DNA of 64,000 bases from Diadema setosum. Its lineage: Eukaryota; Echinodermata; Echinoidea; Diadematoida; Diadematidae. Under the pieces are notes generated by a model, which was not told where the DNA came from, did no database searches, and was given only the letters and a program-made list of their open reading frames with translations. Positions 20,931-33,552 of the stretch are shown here, in pieces (the stretch's first letter is position 1; every line of letters begins with the position of its first letter). The stretch lies in NCBI RefSeq assembly GCF_964275005.1, contig NC_092686.1, positions 45,382,333 through 45,446,332 of the forward strand, in the 5' to 3' direction. A program made the position numbers and the translations under genes.

Positions 20931-23900
20931 CAACGGATATCATGTAGACGAAATGCTACCCGAATTAGGTGTTTAGGGAAATGGAATTAAAAACTGAGTG
21001 GGCTCATTTAGTACTCTTCGCCCATCCATCCCCATACGAAAGAACAAACAAACGACACAATATTGAATAAGTGGTTTCATGACATTTGCTTGTGCGACAA
21101 CCTCTCCCATGAAATATCTACACGCTAAGTCAGACATAATTATTCTGCCCACAAATATAACCATAACACTAATCCTAATCCTAATCCTCACAGCAAAGAC
21201 AATGTACACTTCAAACCCTATGACAACCCTCACCCTAACCCCCAAGTCCTTGGAGAAAAGACCTTGGAGAAAAGAACTGCGACCAGAAACACGCTTACTC
21301 ACTTAAAATGTCTGACAACTGTCAAGCTAAACTCCTACTATGGCTTTCTTAATTAGCAGTCAGTCAGTTGTTTCAATCATGTTCTTCATTGTTCATATTC
21401 TTCTTTCAAACTATCAGTAAACACATTTTTTTTGTCATGTGTTACACGTATTTGGACTCTAGACCCGTAAATGTTTATCACATGCAAATACCATTGACCT
21501 CTAACATATGGCTCTGTTATATCAGCTGCGTACGTATACTGTGGTTGAAGTGATATGATATTACTGAGAAAGAAAGACTACTATTCCAAGAACATTACAT
21601 GTACACTGTTGTGCATAATGATTACCTTTGAAGTTAAAGAGACTGATTTCTATCCATGTGCAATTCTACCAATAATGGGGTCAGACAGGAATGATTATGG
21701 TGGCATAATTGGATATGTCTTTGTAAGCCTTGACTTGTTACCATTTCTACTCATTCATAATCATGATATTCTTCAAGGTTACTGAATGACTGAAAAAAAA
21801 AGTTTAAGTGTTGATAAAAACCGCAAAAAAAAAAAACGACAAACAATCTATCTATAATACGCATAGGCAAAAAAAAGTGTACTGTGTAGACGAGAAATCT
21901 TGTGTTAAAGTTTCGTTATTGAACACCGAACAAGATATACTAAGCCACATAGTGTCATAAGAAAGCTCTATTGTAGTTCATTTTGTTTGAATAGATTGCG
22001 TCACTCCGAAGTCCCTATAAATATTACATGCAGCGTAACAAACAAAAGACACACATTGTCTCACATTCAAACAAAAACAAAACACACAGTAACCTCGGTG
22101 CATTCGTCCCTTTATAGGTCTGATAAGTATGAAATATTTTCAGAATTAGCGCATTTCTACTCTAGCAAAGGATGCTCTTAAATTTGGATTGCACTTCACA
22201 CGACCATTTACAACCACATTATGTTGTACATATTTTAATGTTTGCGGTGAGTGTGAACAGCATACAATCTTATGCACTTCACGTCTTGTGAATAGACCAA
22301 TGCCATTCCAGGATACTGCTGCCGCACATCTAGGAAGCTAGGTTTTGAGGCGACACATCACTCGTATTATCACTCGTATTATTATACATCTCAGAAATAT
22401 GACAACGTCTACTGCTAATTGCAAAAATCGGTAAATCATCTTTACTTAGTGTACTAGTATTCAAGTGGGAAAACAAATATTAACAGAAGTTATGGCCAGT
22501 ATAGTTATTCTGCGAAGAAGGTGTATCACGCAAAATTAGTATACAATGTACAAGTACTTCCAAAAAAAAAGTATGCCAGAAATTGCATAAGCACTGTACA
22601 AAAGATATCAACCACAAGTACACTTTGTCCGTATGCAGTAATAATGGAAAAGAAACACAAACTGACAATAACATATTAATATTTGAAGAACTTCTGAAGA
22701 AATCTAGTACACGTATGAAAGTTTGCTTGTATTTTTACAGAGAAAATGAAATTTACAAAGATATGAAATTATAACAAACCTTATGCACATTGAGAAAGGT
22801 TTCATAAGTATATAAAGCACCACGCATCATTAGATATCCATTGTATAGATAATATAGTTTCAATGTAATTTAGACCACCATAAACCTACTTTGTCATGAA
22901 GCTTTCATCTTTGCTAGAAGTTCAGATATACTTATAGACAATGAGAAGTTTTCCATTCAAATTCTGATTGGAAAAAAGACGAATACGTCGTAAATGTATA
23001 GCAATTATTACACTACTTGCAGAACTTCCAGAAAGCACGACATTCTCTTTAAACACTGTGCAAAAAAAAAATATCAAACTTATACTTTTAGACACTTTTT
23101 CTGTATACACCACTATTTGGCCTACATGTAAAAAGCAACAATGAGGGTAGTTGTGATGGTGGAGGGTGACAAAGTTTCAAATACAGCTGCATAAGTATTT
23201 TCAACTCATTTTCAGTTCCTTTTTTTAAGTACGAACAAATGGATCTAAGCGACGGTACATATCACCATGTTTATCTCCTGTTCCATTTCTTTTTCTATTA
23301 CCATTTGTAGTCATTTCCAAAGCATGAATTTATATGCATACAGGTTTTTCCAGCGGCAGTGTAGCAAGCTGAGGGTCTCATTAAGGTGATTCTGTTGTTT
23401 TGTACTTCTTGCTAATTTGTGATCTTAAATTATACTATAACTTTTTTTTTTTTACTGGTTCTTTGTCAAGAATTTCACTGTGTTCCCATCTGCATACTTG
23501 CACCTGCAAACTTTAGTTCCTAAAATCGATATTTGATGAATAATAGCAAACGCTGCCCTGAAACACATATCTATTCATCCATCAGCATCTTGTCTGTGTC
23601 TTCTGTTCCTTTAGAAATACCCAACAGTCCCACAGCATTCCCCTTCAGGTAGTAACCAATGCCGAGAACTTGGACTCAATGACAGCCACAAGACAGATGT
23701 ACACTTAATTCTGCATAAAAGAGACCTTTCTATTGGCTGAGGGGTATGGGGCATGTTCGAAAATACTGAGACACACGTCAGTCCAAACATAAAATTAGTA
23801 AAAGCCTCATTGAATGGAATTTACAGTAGGCCTTATACGTCATGTCAGAGGTTCTGATAACAGATCCTCAGTCTGGAGAACTGTGTGCGCATACATGGTG

Positions 23901-24434
23901 TCACTGGATTAAGATCATAGGCTCCTAACTAAATACTGAAGACAATAGTCTTGCGAATTTCACTTAAAGCAAGATGGTGTGTGACGCTTCGACCAGACCA
24001 AATTGACGGGAGTCATCAGATTCAGTGTCTGCAACCCTCAAGAAAACGAATTAAGGAATTACTACTGCTACACTACATGAAATTACATAGAATTTGAATT
24101 CCTCATAGAATTGTATGCACTTCAACCTTTCATAAAGTGTTTTCTAAGTATCTCACACGTATGTATCCGAAAATGTATGTGTATTTTCCACCGCCTTTGT
24201 GAATGATGGTTTTTACTTCTTCAGGAACAGATTTGAATGTTTTCTATTTTAATCACATGCAATTATCATTATTCTGATTTGAGTTGATTTCTACATAATC
24301 AAGACAGTCATTTCCACATTACTTAAATCATGGATATTGACAGAGTGCTTGCTATGAAGGTAAATTCAAAAGAGCATAATTTCAGCAATATGCTTGGACT
24401 GTTTGCGTTTCATGGGATGATATCCGTTGTAAAA
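20931..24434. other. no gene or recognised element
   Basis: About 3.5 kb of AT-rich DNA. Minor patterns: ACCTTGGAGAAAAG twice at 21249-21275, CTAATC repeats near 21170, and several A runs. I can support no exon, RNA gene or mobile element here. Confidence 0.5.
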
Positions 24435-24436
24435 TA

Positions 24437-24727
24437 CTCTCTAAAAAAAAATCGACTGAAAATATTCACTCGTGAAGGAGTGAATACAAAAAAGAGTGAA
24501 TTTAGGGTGAAATTGGAGTGAATTTTGAGTGAAAATGTTCATTTTCACTCGTTTTGGAGTGACCTCAGGGATCACTCGAAGATTTTGGAGTGATCCCTGA
24601 GGTCACTCTAAAAAGAGTGAAAATTAACATTTTCACTCAAAATTCACTCCAAGTTCACTCTAAATTCGCTCTTTTTTGTTTTCACTCCTTCACGAGTGAA
24701 TATTTTCACTCGATTTTTTTAAGAGAG
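24437..24727. mobile_element. MITE family 2 (palindromic, 'ACTCACT'-rich), TA-flanked
   Basis: CTCTCTAAAAAAAAATCGA at the left pairs with the inverted right end TCGATTTTTTTAAGAGAG. TA dinucleotides flank it (24435-24436 and 24728-24729). The arms carry repeated GAGTGAA/TTCACTC words. The size and TA site fit a Tc1/mariner-type MITE. A second copy is at 41868-42123. Confidence 0.92.
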
Positions 24728-24729
24728 TA

Positions 24730-25124
24730 CCATTCTAACGTTACGGCATTCAAATCTAAACATATCCCTCGTGATTCACTTTTTATCAATTGATCATAAA
24801 TTACATTTCTGAGAGTGGTTCAATGAAAGTATGATTCCGGTAATTTGTTACTTAGTGTAATACCTTGATAGTATTAATGAACTGAGGACAGCCATGTCAG
24901 ATAGACAGGTTTGGAGGTGCAACTTGGTATATGGAACCCGAGTTGGCATAGGCTGAAGCTAGCACATGCCCTCGAATTTGTAGCAGTAGAAATACCTCAA
25001 CACTTAGGTCTACGTATATTTTGTTTGACAAAAGAAAGATGTATATCATACAAACATAAAAGAAGACAATCAAAATCTGAGAATAAGTACTACAGTATCT
25101 TACCCACATTATGACAATTTGAGT
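24730..25124. other. no gene or recognised element
   Basis: Short AT-rich spacer between MITE family 2 and the start of the unit B duplication. Confidence 0.5.
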
Positions 25125-26215
25125 AGTCCAGATTTTAATGCATTTGATTTATTGTTTCCACTGTCTCGACGCCACTTGGGTCACTTCATACATGAATGTC
25201 TTTACTGTAAAGGTCATGTCTACAATTCTTGTACATCTAAACGTGTATTGTAGTCAAATTTACGTTGTATTCTTCTCCGAAGTGTTTTGATTGTTCCGAA
25301 CTAATCCTCATATAAGTCTTAATGCTCAGATCTTGAGCTCCATTTTGATGGCTGTGTTACTTTATTGGAGCAATTAGCTTAATCATCAATTGCCCCAAAT
25401 ACCATTTGTACTCACAACAGATAATAGATTCTCACTTTATATGGTAATCAAACGTACTACTATTCAGATATACCTCTATGAATATTGCAGATAACATAGT
25501 TACTAATCAAAGCACTCTTCAAGTTTTGTATCTCACTGTTTTATTGTTGTTTTGGAAAAAACAGGTCACTGATAATCGACAATATACAATTCATTGCTAT
25601 TAACATACTGGTGCAGCCACAAGTTCAGTGTTGTAACATTGTTTAGAATTAAAGGCATAATTTACCACTTGCAGATAAAAAACCCACCATTAGTGCTTCA
25701 AAATAGTTCTAGAATGTGAGTTAGGGCTAAAAACGACCACTGTAAAAATTTGAATCTGTATAATCGATGTTAAGTGCTGTTACATGCACAAAATGTGAAC
25801 AATAGTTATAATAAAAATGTTTCCAGATTAAACCGTCTACAGTTATGGTTTATTGAGAAAAACACAGATATCTCCTCATATTTGAGCCTTTATTGCTAAA
25901 ATTTCATGTGATAGGATGTTTTGTGATACAACAGACCTACACATATGCATCAAATGTGATACTGTATGTTGAAAATTTTTGAAATCACTACTCCCAATGG
26001 TAAACTGGACCTTTAAATTTTAATACATTATGAAAAGTCCAAGTCAGCATCAAGTGTTTTCATGTTTGGAAAAGTGTGCATGCATGTAATTGAGGACACA
26101 TTGAAAAAAGTGTGTCTATCTTTGGAGATACATTGTACTTTGGAATAGTTTGATACATCAGATTGGTCATGGGCCGAGAGAGTTACTTTCCGTCTGCATG
26201 TACCATGAGTAATAC
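25125..26215. repeat. 3' flank of gene B, duplicate of 1-760
   Basis: Direct-orientation match to 1-760, interrupted only by the MITE at 25649-26016. It shows that gene A and gene B were duplicated with their downstream flank. Confidence 0.88.
25649..26016. mobile_element. MITE family 4 ('AAAGGCATAATTTACC')
   Basis: Begins TTAAAGGCATAATTTACCAC and ends GGACCTTTAA. The corresponding place in unit A (about 590-600, 'gaagttagttttg') is empty, giving a direct view of the insertion site. Other copies: 30247-30615 and 44690-45636. No coding capacity. Confidence 0.9.
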
Positions 26216-26274
26216 AAGGTCGTCGTAGTTTATGTTTCCTTATACTGATAGCTCAGAATGCAAACTTACATCCT

Positions 26275-26918
26275 TCAGGAGGATAAAGGCGTATTTTCTG
26301 GAGACCCACTGTTGCAAAGGGATTTCAAACAGTTAAAGAGGAAGGCGAAAACATGCCACCAAAAGCGTGGAGGGGCGAGCCACCATGTACAAATGTACCA
26401 ACGGTTCTCACGGTTGCCATTCGTATACACTGACGTACAACAAAAAATGTACCAACGGTTCTCACGGTTGCCATTCGTATACACTACCTGCATGATGATC
26501 CACGACCCCTCAGGCACCTCGATAACTAAAATCACAATCGTCACCGAGGCTTTACCAGCATCATCAAGCCAATCTGTAGCTAGAAGTACTACCATTAATA
26601 CAAAAAGGCAGATCGATAAAACTAAAGCGAAAAAAATTTCTCTGCGATCTGCAACGTGCTTCTCGTTGCCAAGAAAGGGGATAGGTTTGACACTGTCCAC
26701 AAAATGCTGCAGCAGTTGCCAGTCATCCGCGTCCATCTCCACTCTTCCGTCCAGCCTGCCACAAATCAAGGTAACCCCGGAGCACTGGAAAGTAGTCGGC
26801 TGTTTCACTCTAAAGCTGGTCATTTGCGTTTCTTTCTCTCTAGCGTGCCCTTCCCCTGACTCGCCTTCTCCTAACGGCCATTTGAAATCATGTCCGATGA
26901 CGGCAACGTTGTCTCTCC
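26275..26918 (-). CDS. gene B, coding exon 2 (membrane half)
   Basis: Acceptor ACACAG at 26920-26919. In phase 1 it joins exon 1 (28860-29115) to give a 299-residue protein with GRDNVAVIGHDFKWPLG at the junction. The alpha/beta part closes with CSGVTLICGRLDGRVEM. Hydrophobic segments lie at about 180-203 and 208-232. The tail has RWYICTWWLAPPRFWWH. A 54-bp tandem duplication (26393-26446 and 26447-26497) repeats the 18-residue VYTNGNRENRWY segment, so copy B has one more unit than copy A. It ends ENTPLSS at its own stop, unlike copy A. I infer a cytosolic N-terminal domain tethered by two membrane segments; no function is known to me. A long open frame on the opposite strand here is only the antisense shadow. 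Confidence 0.82.
26393..26497 (-). repeat. 54-bp in-frame tandem duplication in gene B
   Basis: ATGTACCAACGGTTCTCACG starts at 26393 and again at 26447. The two copies differ only near their ends. Copy A has a single unit. Confidence 0.95.
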
Positions 26919-27066
26919 CTGTGTATCACGTAAACAACAACAATGTACTCTGGTCATGGTATACATACAATCATATACGCACCATAATTATACCCACTTT
27001 TGTACACACACACAGACACACAGACACACACACACACATATATATAGTGGAATTATGCAGATTTAA

Positions 27067-27100
<34 letters not shown>

Positions 27101-28859
27101 TTGTGTTTGGATAGAATTCATCAATTTAAATTTTATTGGAAAGAAATTCAATATATGGGACTAACTTGAACGCGGATCACAATCTTGAAGTTTGTAGTGT
27201 ATACTTCAATACTCCCATATATTTTACGTATAATATTCTACCCAAACCAAGTTCTTGAATGTTAATTTGCTTTGTTTGTGTAAGAAAAAACTCGACAAAA
27301 TTATCGTTTGGAACGTTTTTGTAAAAATATCTGTCTATTCTTCAGGAACATTATAAAAATAGAAATTAATCAATCTGATTTGAGTTAGATACTACTAGGA
27401 ACTAGTAATATCAAAATTAAATCAGACATATTAATTTCTAACCGACTGTTAAGCTATTCTCAACAGACTTTCACAGAAACATTCCGAAATAGTCCGCAAG
27501 AGAGAACTCGGTAATTTCTTTTTAGAAATATTAAAAGACATTCGTTGCCTGCATTGTACTTGCCCTTTTCATGTGTGATGCACTCTCAACATATTGTTGT
27601 CATTAATAACTTGTCAATTTTGTCATATCATATCTTGATGCTCCTCAAAATAATATAAAGAATGATGAATACACAACGAATTCAAACCATGCTGAAAAAT
27701 GTTAGGATTAAAGTATTTTTCTGTGCCTCACATTAATAAACCCTATTTTGTGTTTTTACAATCATAGCAGTAAAACATCTTTATAGGTCCTACAATCTAT
27801 GATTCCACGCAACGTAGCCTAGATAAAAAAACAAAACAAACAAGCTTAGAAACAAAGGCAAAAAAAAAAATCCACTTTACTGCTGGAAAAATTTTGTGTT
27901 ACTTCAGCCTTTCTATGACTTCTTAAAATCTTGATTCTTCTTCTTGCTATTATAGGATTAGGTACATGTATATATTGCACAAAAACTGTATATAACATGC
28001 ATTATGCCCATACATTTCATTGTATCACAACGTAACGTGCACGTGACGTCATCAAAGACTGAATAACAGAATGAATCAGTGCCCTCCTTTTATTTTTTCT
28101 GTAATTGACATTACGAACAATCTTTTTTTTTTTTTTTCGGGAGCAGTATAGCATTTTCTTTTCACGTTAAAATATAATTCGCCAGAATATTCACATTGGC
28201 GCAAATCCAAAGCAAGAGTGGTAGCCGTGTCATTCAAAAAGGAACAAAGCACAAATTATGTCATTTCTAAAATTTCACTTGAGTCGTCAAATAGTGATGT
28301 ATACGAGTCCAAGCGGTTTAGATGAAAAACATTACGCTAAATCTCCCAAAAATGTATTTTCTTCTTTTTTATTTTTTTTTTTTGTAAAGGCAAAGACAGC
28401 AACTTCTTTTCTTCGCATTTAGATAATTCTGCTTTGCAATGATAATAGTGACGACTTTCAGTAGAGGAGTTGGAGAAATTTTAAACAAAACGCATGGGTG
28501 TGATATCTTCGAGCACAAAAGAAAAGAGCATTGTGAGTTCACCTTATCAGTTAATTTCCATAAAGGGTTGCGACAAATATTTCGGTGAAAACATGCCTTA
28601 CCTTTTAATTTGATTAGTTAAATGTAATATTATTTTACTTTCTTTTTTCTGATTTTACTCAACTTGATCAAGACATAGAATTATTAGAATAAGTACAGAT
28701 CTACATAACATTGATAACACATAATTATAACCACAAGGTCATCATATACATATATATATATATACATACATATATATATATACATTTTGCCTTTTTTCTC
28801 TTTTTTTAAATCTCAATCAGTTTTATTTTCTAATGACTGTGAATATTTCAGAACGTTAC
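26919..28859 (-). other. intron of gene B
   Basis: A 1,941-bp phase-1 intron, same splice positions as in A and C. It contains (CA)n/(TG)n tracts (about 27003-27105) and (TA)n (about 28745-28785). Its middle (about 27560-27730) aligns with 42745-42900 of the intron of C. Confidence 0.8.
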
Positions 28860-29115
28860 CGAAAACTCTCATGGCTCTGGGCAGAAATTCATCATAAAGG
28901 GCGTCCATAACATCGGTGATGGCAAAACGGCGATTGTGTATGGAGTGACAGAGAATAATGCCATTCATGTTCCTTGAATCCAGTCGGTAGCTTCCTACAT
29001 CATTGTACGGTAGTTCGACGAATTTGATGTTGGCATTGCTAGTTTCTCTAAGACGCGTTAGGAGAGCTCCGATGTTGGTCTCCATAGCAGACGTGCAAAC
29101 TCCGATCGTTATCAT
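28860..29115 (-). CDS. gene B, coding exon 1 (Rossmann-like N-terminal domain)
   Basis: 256 bp: 85 codons and one base, ending at G|GTAACG. Start MITIGVCTS, then TNIGALLTRLRETSNANIKF, DGIILCHSIHNRRFAITDV and a closing helix. It differs from copy A at about ten residues, mostly conservative, which suggests selection on the protein. Upstream, the sequence reads back through ACACCGTCACCATG to TATTCCTCAG, an acceptor-like site also present in C. I therefore infer a 5' noncoding exon, placed at 32879 and beyond. Confidence 0.87.
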
Positions 29116-29274
29116 GGTGACGGTGTCTGCTCACAAGTTCGATGATTCTGAGGAATATGGGACATGTACGAATCAATAGATACGTGAATGTCTTTATCCT
29201 GTCTTAAGCACAAGTACAAACAATGTGTAAACTTGAAGTAAAATGGATTCGATTTTGCTCCTTTATCAATATTA

Positions 29275-29465
29275 CACCTACAGCCCCCTTTACAGGTGCA
29301 ACTTTGCACCTTTAAGACCCAGGGTCATAAATGAGAGCACATTTAAAGGTGCAACTGTGCACTTTTCCTGCCTGAAAGGAACAAAGTTGCACCCGTATGG
29401 TGCACCCAGTGTGACATTGGTCTGCATTTTGAGGGTGCAAATCTGAACCTATAATTTCTCTTGGT
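29275..29465. repeat. 'GGTGCAACTTTGCACC' inverted-word repeat
   Basis: Repeated and inverted GGTGCAACT/AGTTGCACC words, with CTTTAA and TTTAAAGG junctions. A related piece is at 45630-45740 in unit C. Probably a non-autonomous element; its ends are not clear. Confidence 0.5.
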
Positions 29466-30246
29466 GTGTAAGTAGTGTGTTCTATCACCATAACAATGAT
29501 CGGTCTGAAAGCACGAATAGGAGCACGTACCGTTCCACTGTCAAAATGTATGGACATTCGTAGTCCAGTCTAAATGATGGACACACCTTCTACAGGTGAT
29601 ACGCACATATGAATCACTGCTTCTTTGTTTGTTTTTCATTTCAGACTCTCTAACGAAATATTCAACAAAGACAGAAACGTTTACAGTGTACTTTCATAAT
29701 TCTTTCATTTATCCTTCTTCTCACATCACTAATTTTCTTCGTAACTGTTGATGCATTAAAAAGTTTGGTTTTTCTTCCAGTTGAATGGACGACAGGTTTC
29801 CATGGCAAAACATTGAGTATTTCAATCATACACAGACCAAACATTACTCCCAAGCCATATCATTTCCTTATGCGAAAACAAACAAAACAAAGCACACACA
29901 CTCAAACAAATAGGAAAAAGAAAAACAAGAAAGAAATTGTTTCACTTCCGATTAAACAAACAAAAGTAAGAAATTAATGGATATTAAATGACAAATTAAA
30001 TAGGGGCCTACACGTACATCCCTATATATGGCGAAAGAGATCGTTCTGTCTCTATGGATACGCTCTGTTTTCTCATTCTTGTGGTTCCTGATCCGAGTCC
30101 CATACTAAAACTTTACATAGAAACGGCCATGCCCATAGCCAAGGCACTTTTACATTGTCTGGTTCATTGGAGATTACGCCGACCGTGTGCTAGCTTGCTC
30201 AAAAGCATGAAAGTGCTTCCTTATTGACCACATGACTAACGTACAA
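29466..30246. other. no gene seen
   Basis: Upstream intron-like region of gene B. Part (29480-29560) aligns with 44570-44640 of unit C. Nothing else named. Confidence 0.5.
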
Positions 30247-30615
30247 TTAAAGGCATAATTTACCATTTGCAGATGAAACAAAAACCAAGCATTAGTGCTT
30301 TAAAATACTTCTAAAATGAGAGTTAGGGATAGAAACAACCACTGTAAAAATTTGAATCTGTATAATCGATGTTAAATATTGTTAAATACACAAAATGTGA
30401 ACAATAGGTATAACAAAAATGTTTCCAGACTAAACTGTATACAGTTATGGTTTATTGAGAAACACACTGATATCTCCTTATATTTTAGGCTTTATTGCAA
30501 AAATGTTATATGGTATGATGTTTTGTGATACAACCGACCTACACATATGCATCAAATGTGATATCTTTAAAAAAAGATTTAAATCACTGCTCCCAAAGGT
30601 AAACAGAACCTTTAA
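30247..30615. mobile_element. MITE family 4, second copy
   Basis: TTAAAGGCATAATTTACCAT to GAACCTTTAA, 369 bp. Similar along its whole length to 25649-26016. It lies at a different site from the unit C copy, so the two inserted independently. Confidence 0.9.
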
Positions 30616-30698
30616 GTGACTCCAAAAACAAGAGCAGGAGCGGTAGAGGCAGTTTGTCTTCACAGAAATTCAAAATTTGTAGTTTTCAAGACAAATAT

Positions 30699-30792
30699 CA
30701 GTGGCAGATCCAGGCGGGGGCTCACCGCCCTCCCCCCTTTATTTTGTAAGGGTGCCCCTCGATCCTTTACGAAATTCCTGGATCTATCCCTG
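30699..30792. mobile_element. tiny CAGTGGC-type TIR element
   Basis: Left end CAGTGGCAGATCCAGG and inverted right end CAGGGATAGATCCAGG. AATAT lies directly outside both ends. 94 bp, no coding capacity. Confidence 0.65.
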
Positions 30793-31368
30793 AATATTCT
30801 TCCCCTTTATAAATTGAATAAAAGTGCGACAACATATCTTTAAAGATGACAATAACATTTTACATTTTACACATATGAAACTGGAAAGTATTGTAATTAT
30901 AGGAAGCATTAGGTGTATATGTTTGCCCCACACCCAGAAAGACGGATTCTTCTAGACTCATCACACACACACACACACAAATAAACGTGACAGAATCAAG
31001 TACCGTGGTACTCACCAATGAACACCTGCAATATAATTGGACAGAGGAAATGTGAGTTAAGAAACAAAGGTTGAGTGTCATTGTTGTTATTTGTGTTAGA
31101 ACAAAGAGTGAAATGATTATAATCAATTTTTGTCCTTTGTTTATCACTTATTATGAGTCAACAAAATTTTACAGCCTCATATAGTCAGATTTATGACTGA
31201 CTCTTCAGTGGCCGCCAATAAAGCTTAGAATGTTAGAGTTTGAGTAAATCTTGATGACGTTATTTTTGATTTTTTTATGTAGATTAAAATGAATTGAACA
31301 AGTCTCATCGAATCTTTTTCTAATATAAGACATGAAGTGAATATTTAAGGATGCCTATTCATTAACCA

Positions 31369-31515
31369 GGGGCCCGTTTCACAAAACTTGTCACCAGTGA
31401 CAAGTTGTCATATGAGATGTGACAAGCTACTGAAATCTTTGCATCTGATTGGCTGAGAGAAAATTTGTCATAGAATTGTGGCAGTTGTCACTGATGACAA
31501 GTTCTATGAAAGAGT
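31369..31515. mobile_element. 'GGGGCCCGTTTCACAAA' MITE-like repeat
   Basis: Starts at GGGGCCCGTTTCACAAAACT and has inverted CTTGTCACCAGTGACAAG/GTCACTGATGACAAG words. A different repeat with the related start GGGCCCTATTTCACAAAG lies at the matching place in unit C (about 46206). Confidence 0.6.
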
Positions 31516-32049
31516 CATCAGATGACCATTTCGACAAAGGACCCGATGGGATAAAGTTGAGTGCCTTCGCGCAATATTCATGACCAGTCCTGTAGTCTAT
31601 ATACTTGAAAAAAAGTATTCCAGATGCTTTTCATAATTTCACATCTCTAGGTCCTACATAAATTGATAGGGCCATGTATAGACTTATGGAATTCATTGCG
31701 TCCTTGAGTAGATAAACCAAAACTCTGAAAACCCCAAACAAATTGATCTGGACAAGGTAGATGATATGGTATAGTTTCTTACTCCAGTAATAGCAATGCA
31801 ATCCATTACCGTACCACTGGTTTGACAACTTTACCTACAAGGTGTAGATTTTCTTTCTTCTTTTGATCATCATTCATAATGCATTCTAATGTGGTGATGA
31901 CGTCGCCATGCTCATTCATCGTAATTTCTAACAAATTTTGGAAACAATCTTATTCCTAGGCCCAATCGCTAGTAGATTGTAAAACTCGATTTATACGTAC
32001 GTTGTATTTATAGATGTTCGAGTGCTGAAGTCAGAAAAGCATCCAGAAA

Positions 32050-32061
32050 TCTAACTCAATA

Positions 32062-32098
<37 letters not shown>

Positions 32099-32175
32099 GG
32101 CCATTGGGCAATGACAGTGCCGTACTTGCTTCGCGTATAGTGATCATCAAAGTCCCCCCCCCCCCCCCCGGGCCC
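32050..32175. repeat. (TA)n and poly-C tracts
   Basis: A (TA)n run at about 32065-32096 and a C run at about 32154-32170. Confidence 0.9.
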
Positions 32176-32253
32176 CCAACAGTGATAGAGTAAAACGACG
32201 TCAATATTCAATCCAGTGACAGGTTTAGACAAATATCCCGGAGGAGTCTTCTA

Positions 32254-32409
32254 CATTTTGACGTTATCGTTCTCCTCCGTAAAGAAGGGGATTCCGTGAA
32301 GCCAGACGCAGTCTCCGTGGAACATATCCCCGACGACCATACAGATGCAGATCGATCTTTCGGTCAAGACATATACTGTAGTATACACCTGACCAGGCCT
32401 ACGAAAACA
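32254..32409 (-). other. 52-codon open stretch of unknown origin
   Basis: An uninterrupted frame between stops at 32412-32410 and 32253-32251 reads TERSICICMVVGDMFHGDCV then WLHGIPFFTEENDNVKM. It looks protein-like (W, C and F content) but has no obvious start and no family I know. The homologous part of unit C (about 46865) lacks it. It could be an exon fragment or chance. Confidence 0.2.
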
Positions 32410-32878
32410 TTATCATTTACAGATATTAGAGCAAGACAATACCACTGTTAGTGTTTTCATGAAACTTTCAATTCTCAAACTGCTATTCCTAAGCTTTAGG
32501 CTTATACTTGAACAGCGCGTCTGGTGTACGTAGTTAGGTTCTGTTGACTGTTAGATACATGATTAAATATCTTCCTGCCGCCAGCTAGTAGAAAAAGAAA
32601 TATCACTAGGCTTATTGTCACTATAGCAATTTCTAAAGGATTTAGGAAATACGAATCATGGCCGGTCCCACTGCACTTTTTTCAGTTCTGTTACGTAATA
32701 CCAAGGAGGTATCACACATCCTCTTGATTTTATACAAAGGACCATAGGGCCCTACATTGTGCTTTGCACTTTGATACCAAGAGAGTTCTTTACTCTGATT
32801 ATGTATGCGCGTTTCGTGTGCGATTAGCGAAAAAAAAACGCTGTGCGACTTCTTGTAGTCAGAGAAGTGTATACTCAC

Positions 32879-33310
32879 GATTTCAAGACGATACAAACTG
32901 TACTTTCAGACGCAGGCTGATAGCTGGCTGAGCAATGTGCAAGAACACGACCACAACAGAAGCTTTTCCCGTGATCCTGAAACCAATAGTTATTGGGTTT
33001 TACAGGACCAGCAGTGTCCTGTGACGTTATAAGAGCAGCGTACAGTATGTGCCTCTCATTCGTGCTCTTTCACCAACATATAATTTCAGACGTGTCAATC
33101 CAGTGAATGTGTACGTTGGCGCTATGGCGTATACTAGTAGATCAGCACCTGGGAATCCCCGCCGAGCAAGGGTTCGTAGTCTTGCTCAATCCTGAGCCTA
33201 ACTTTAGTTTGTTTGTTGGAGGACACGCGATAGCACCCGGTCACGTTAATATTCCATGTCGGATGTCCGGTCTGACATGCTGCTCTGCCTCATTCTCTGT
33301 AAAGTTGTAG
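32879..33310 (-). promoter_or_regulatory. putative promoter and noncoding first exon of gene B
   Basis: This block is conserved with 50648-51060, while the DNA around it diverges. On the minus strand both read ...GTGCACGAATGAGAGGC-like sequence (unit B: GAGCACGAATGAGAGGC), an ATTGG box, CTTCTGTTGTGGT, CGTCTGAAAGTA and then a strong donor (AAATC|GTGAGTATAC in B, donor at 32878-32877). The exon would splice to the TTCCTCAG acceptor just upstream of coding exon 1. This is inferred from conservation and splice consensus only; no transcript evidence is available. Confidence 0.5.
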
Positions 33311-33494
33311 CTATATGTAGAGAGGTAGTGTAAAAAAGAGAGAGAGGAAAAAAAAACACACTCAAAAGCACAGAGAACGACATAATTAATGACTCTTTAT
33401 CATTTTCGAAATTGTTATACACGTATAGTTGTTGGTGTGTAGTTTCCATCAATTTGGCCCTATATATTCTGGCTTGACTTCAGTCCCAAAATAG

Positions 33495-33552
33495 CGGAGT
33501 TCCCCCCCCCCCCTCCCCTACCAACAACCCCCTCCCCCCCCCCCCCCCGTTT
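33495..33552. repeat. poly-C tracts
   Basis: Three C runs separated by short spacers. 33553-33870 beyond holds nothing recognised. Confidence 0.9.

Noticed and set aside
21160-21245. CCTAATCCTAATC and AACCCTCACCCTAACCCCC as an internal telomere tract
   Set aside because: The hexamer CCCTAA is not repeated regularly. It is low-complexity sequence.
26258-27169. 303-codon open frame on the plus strand
   Set aside because: It is antisense to exon 2 of gene B. The minus frame has conserved splice sites and paralogues, and the plus frame ends in (CA)n/(TG)n-encoded residues.
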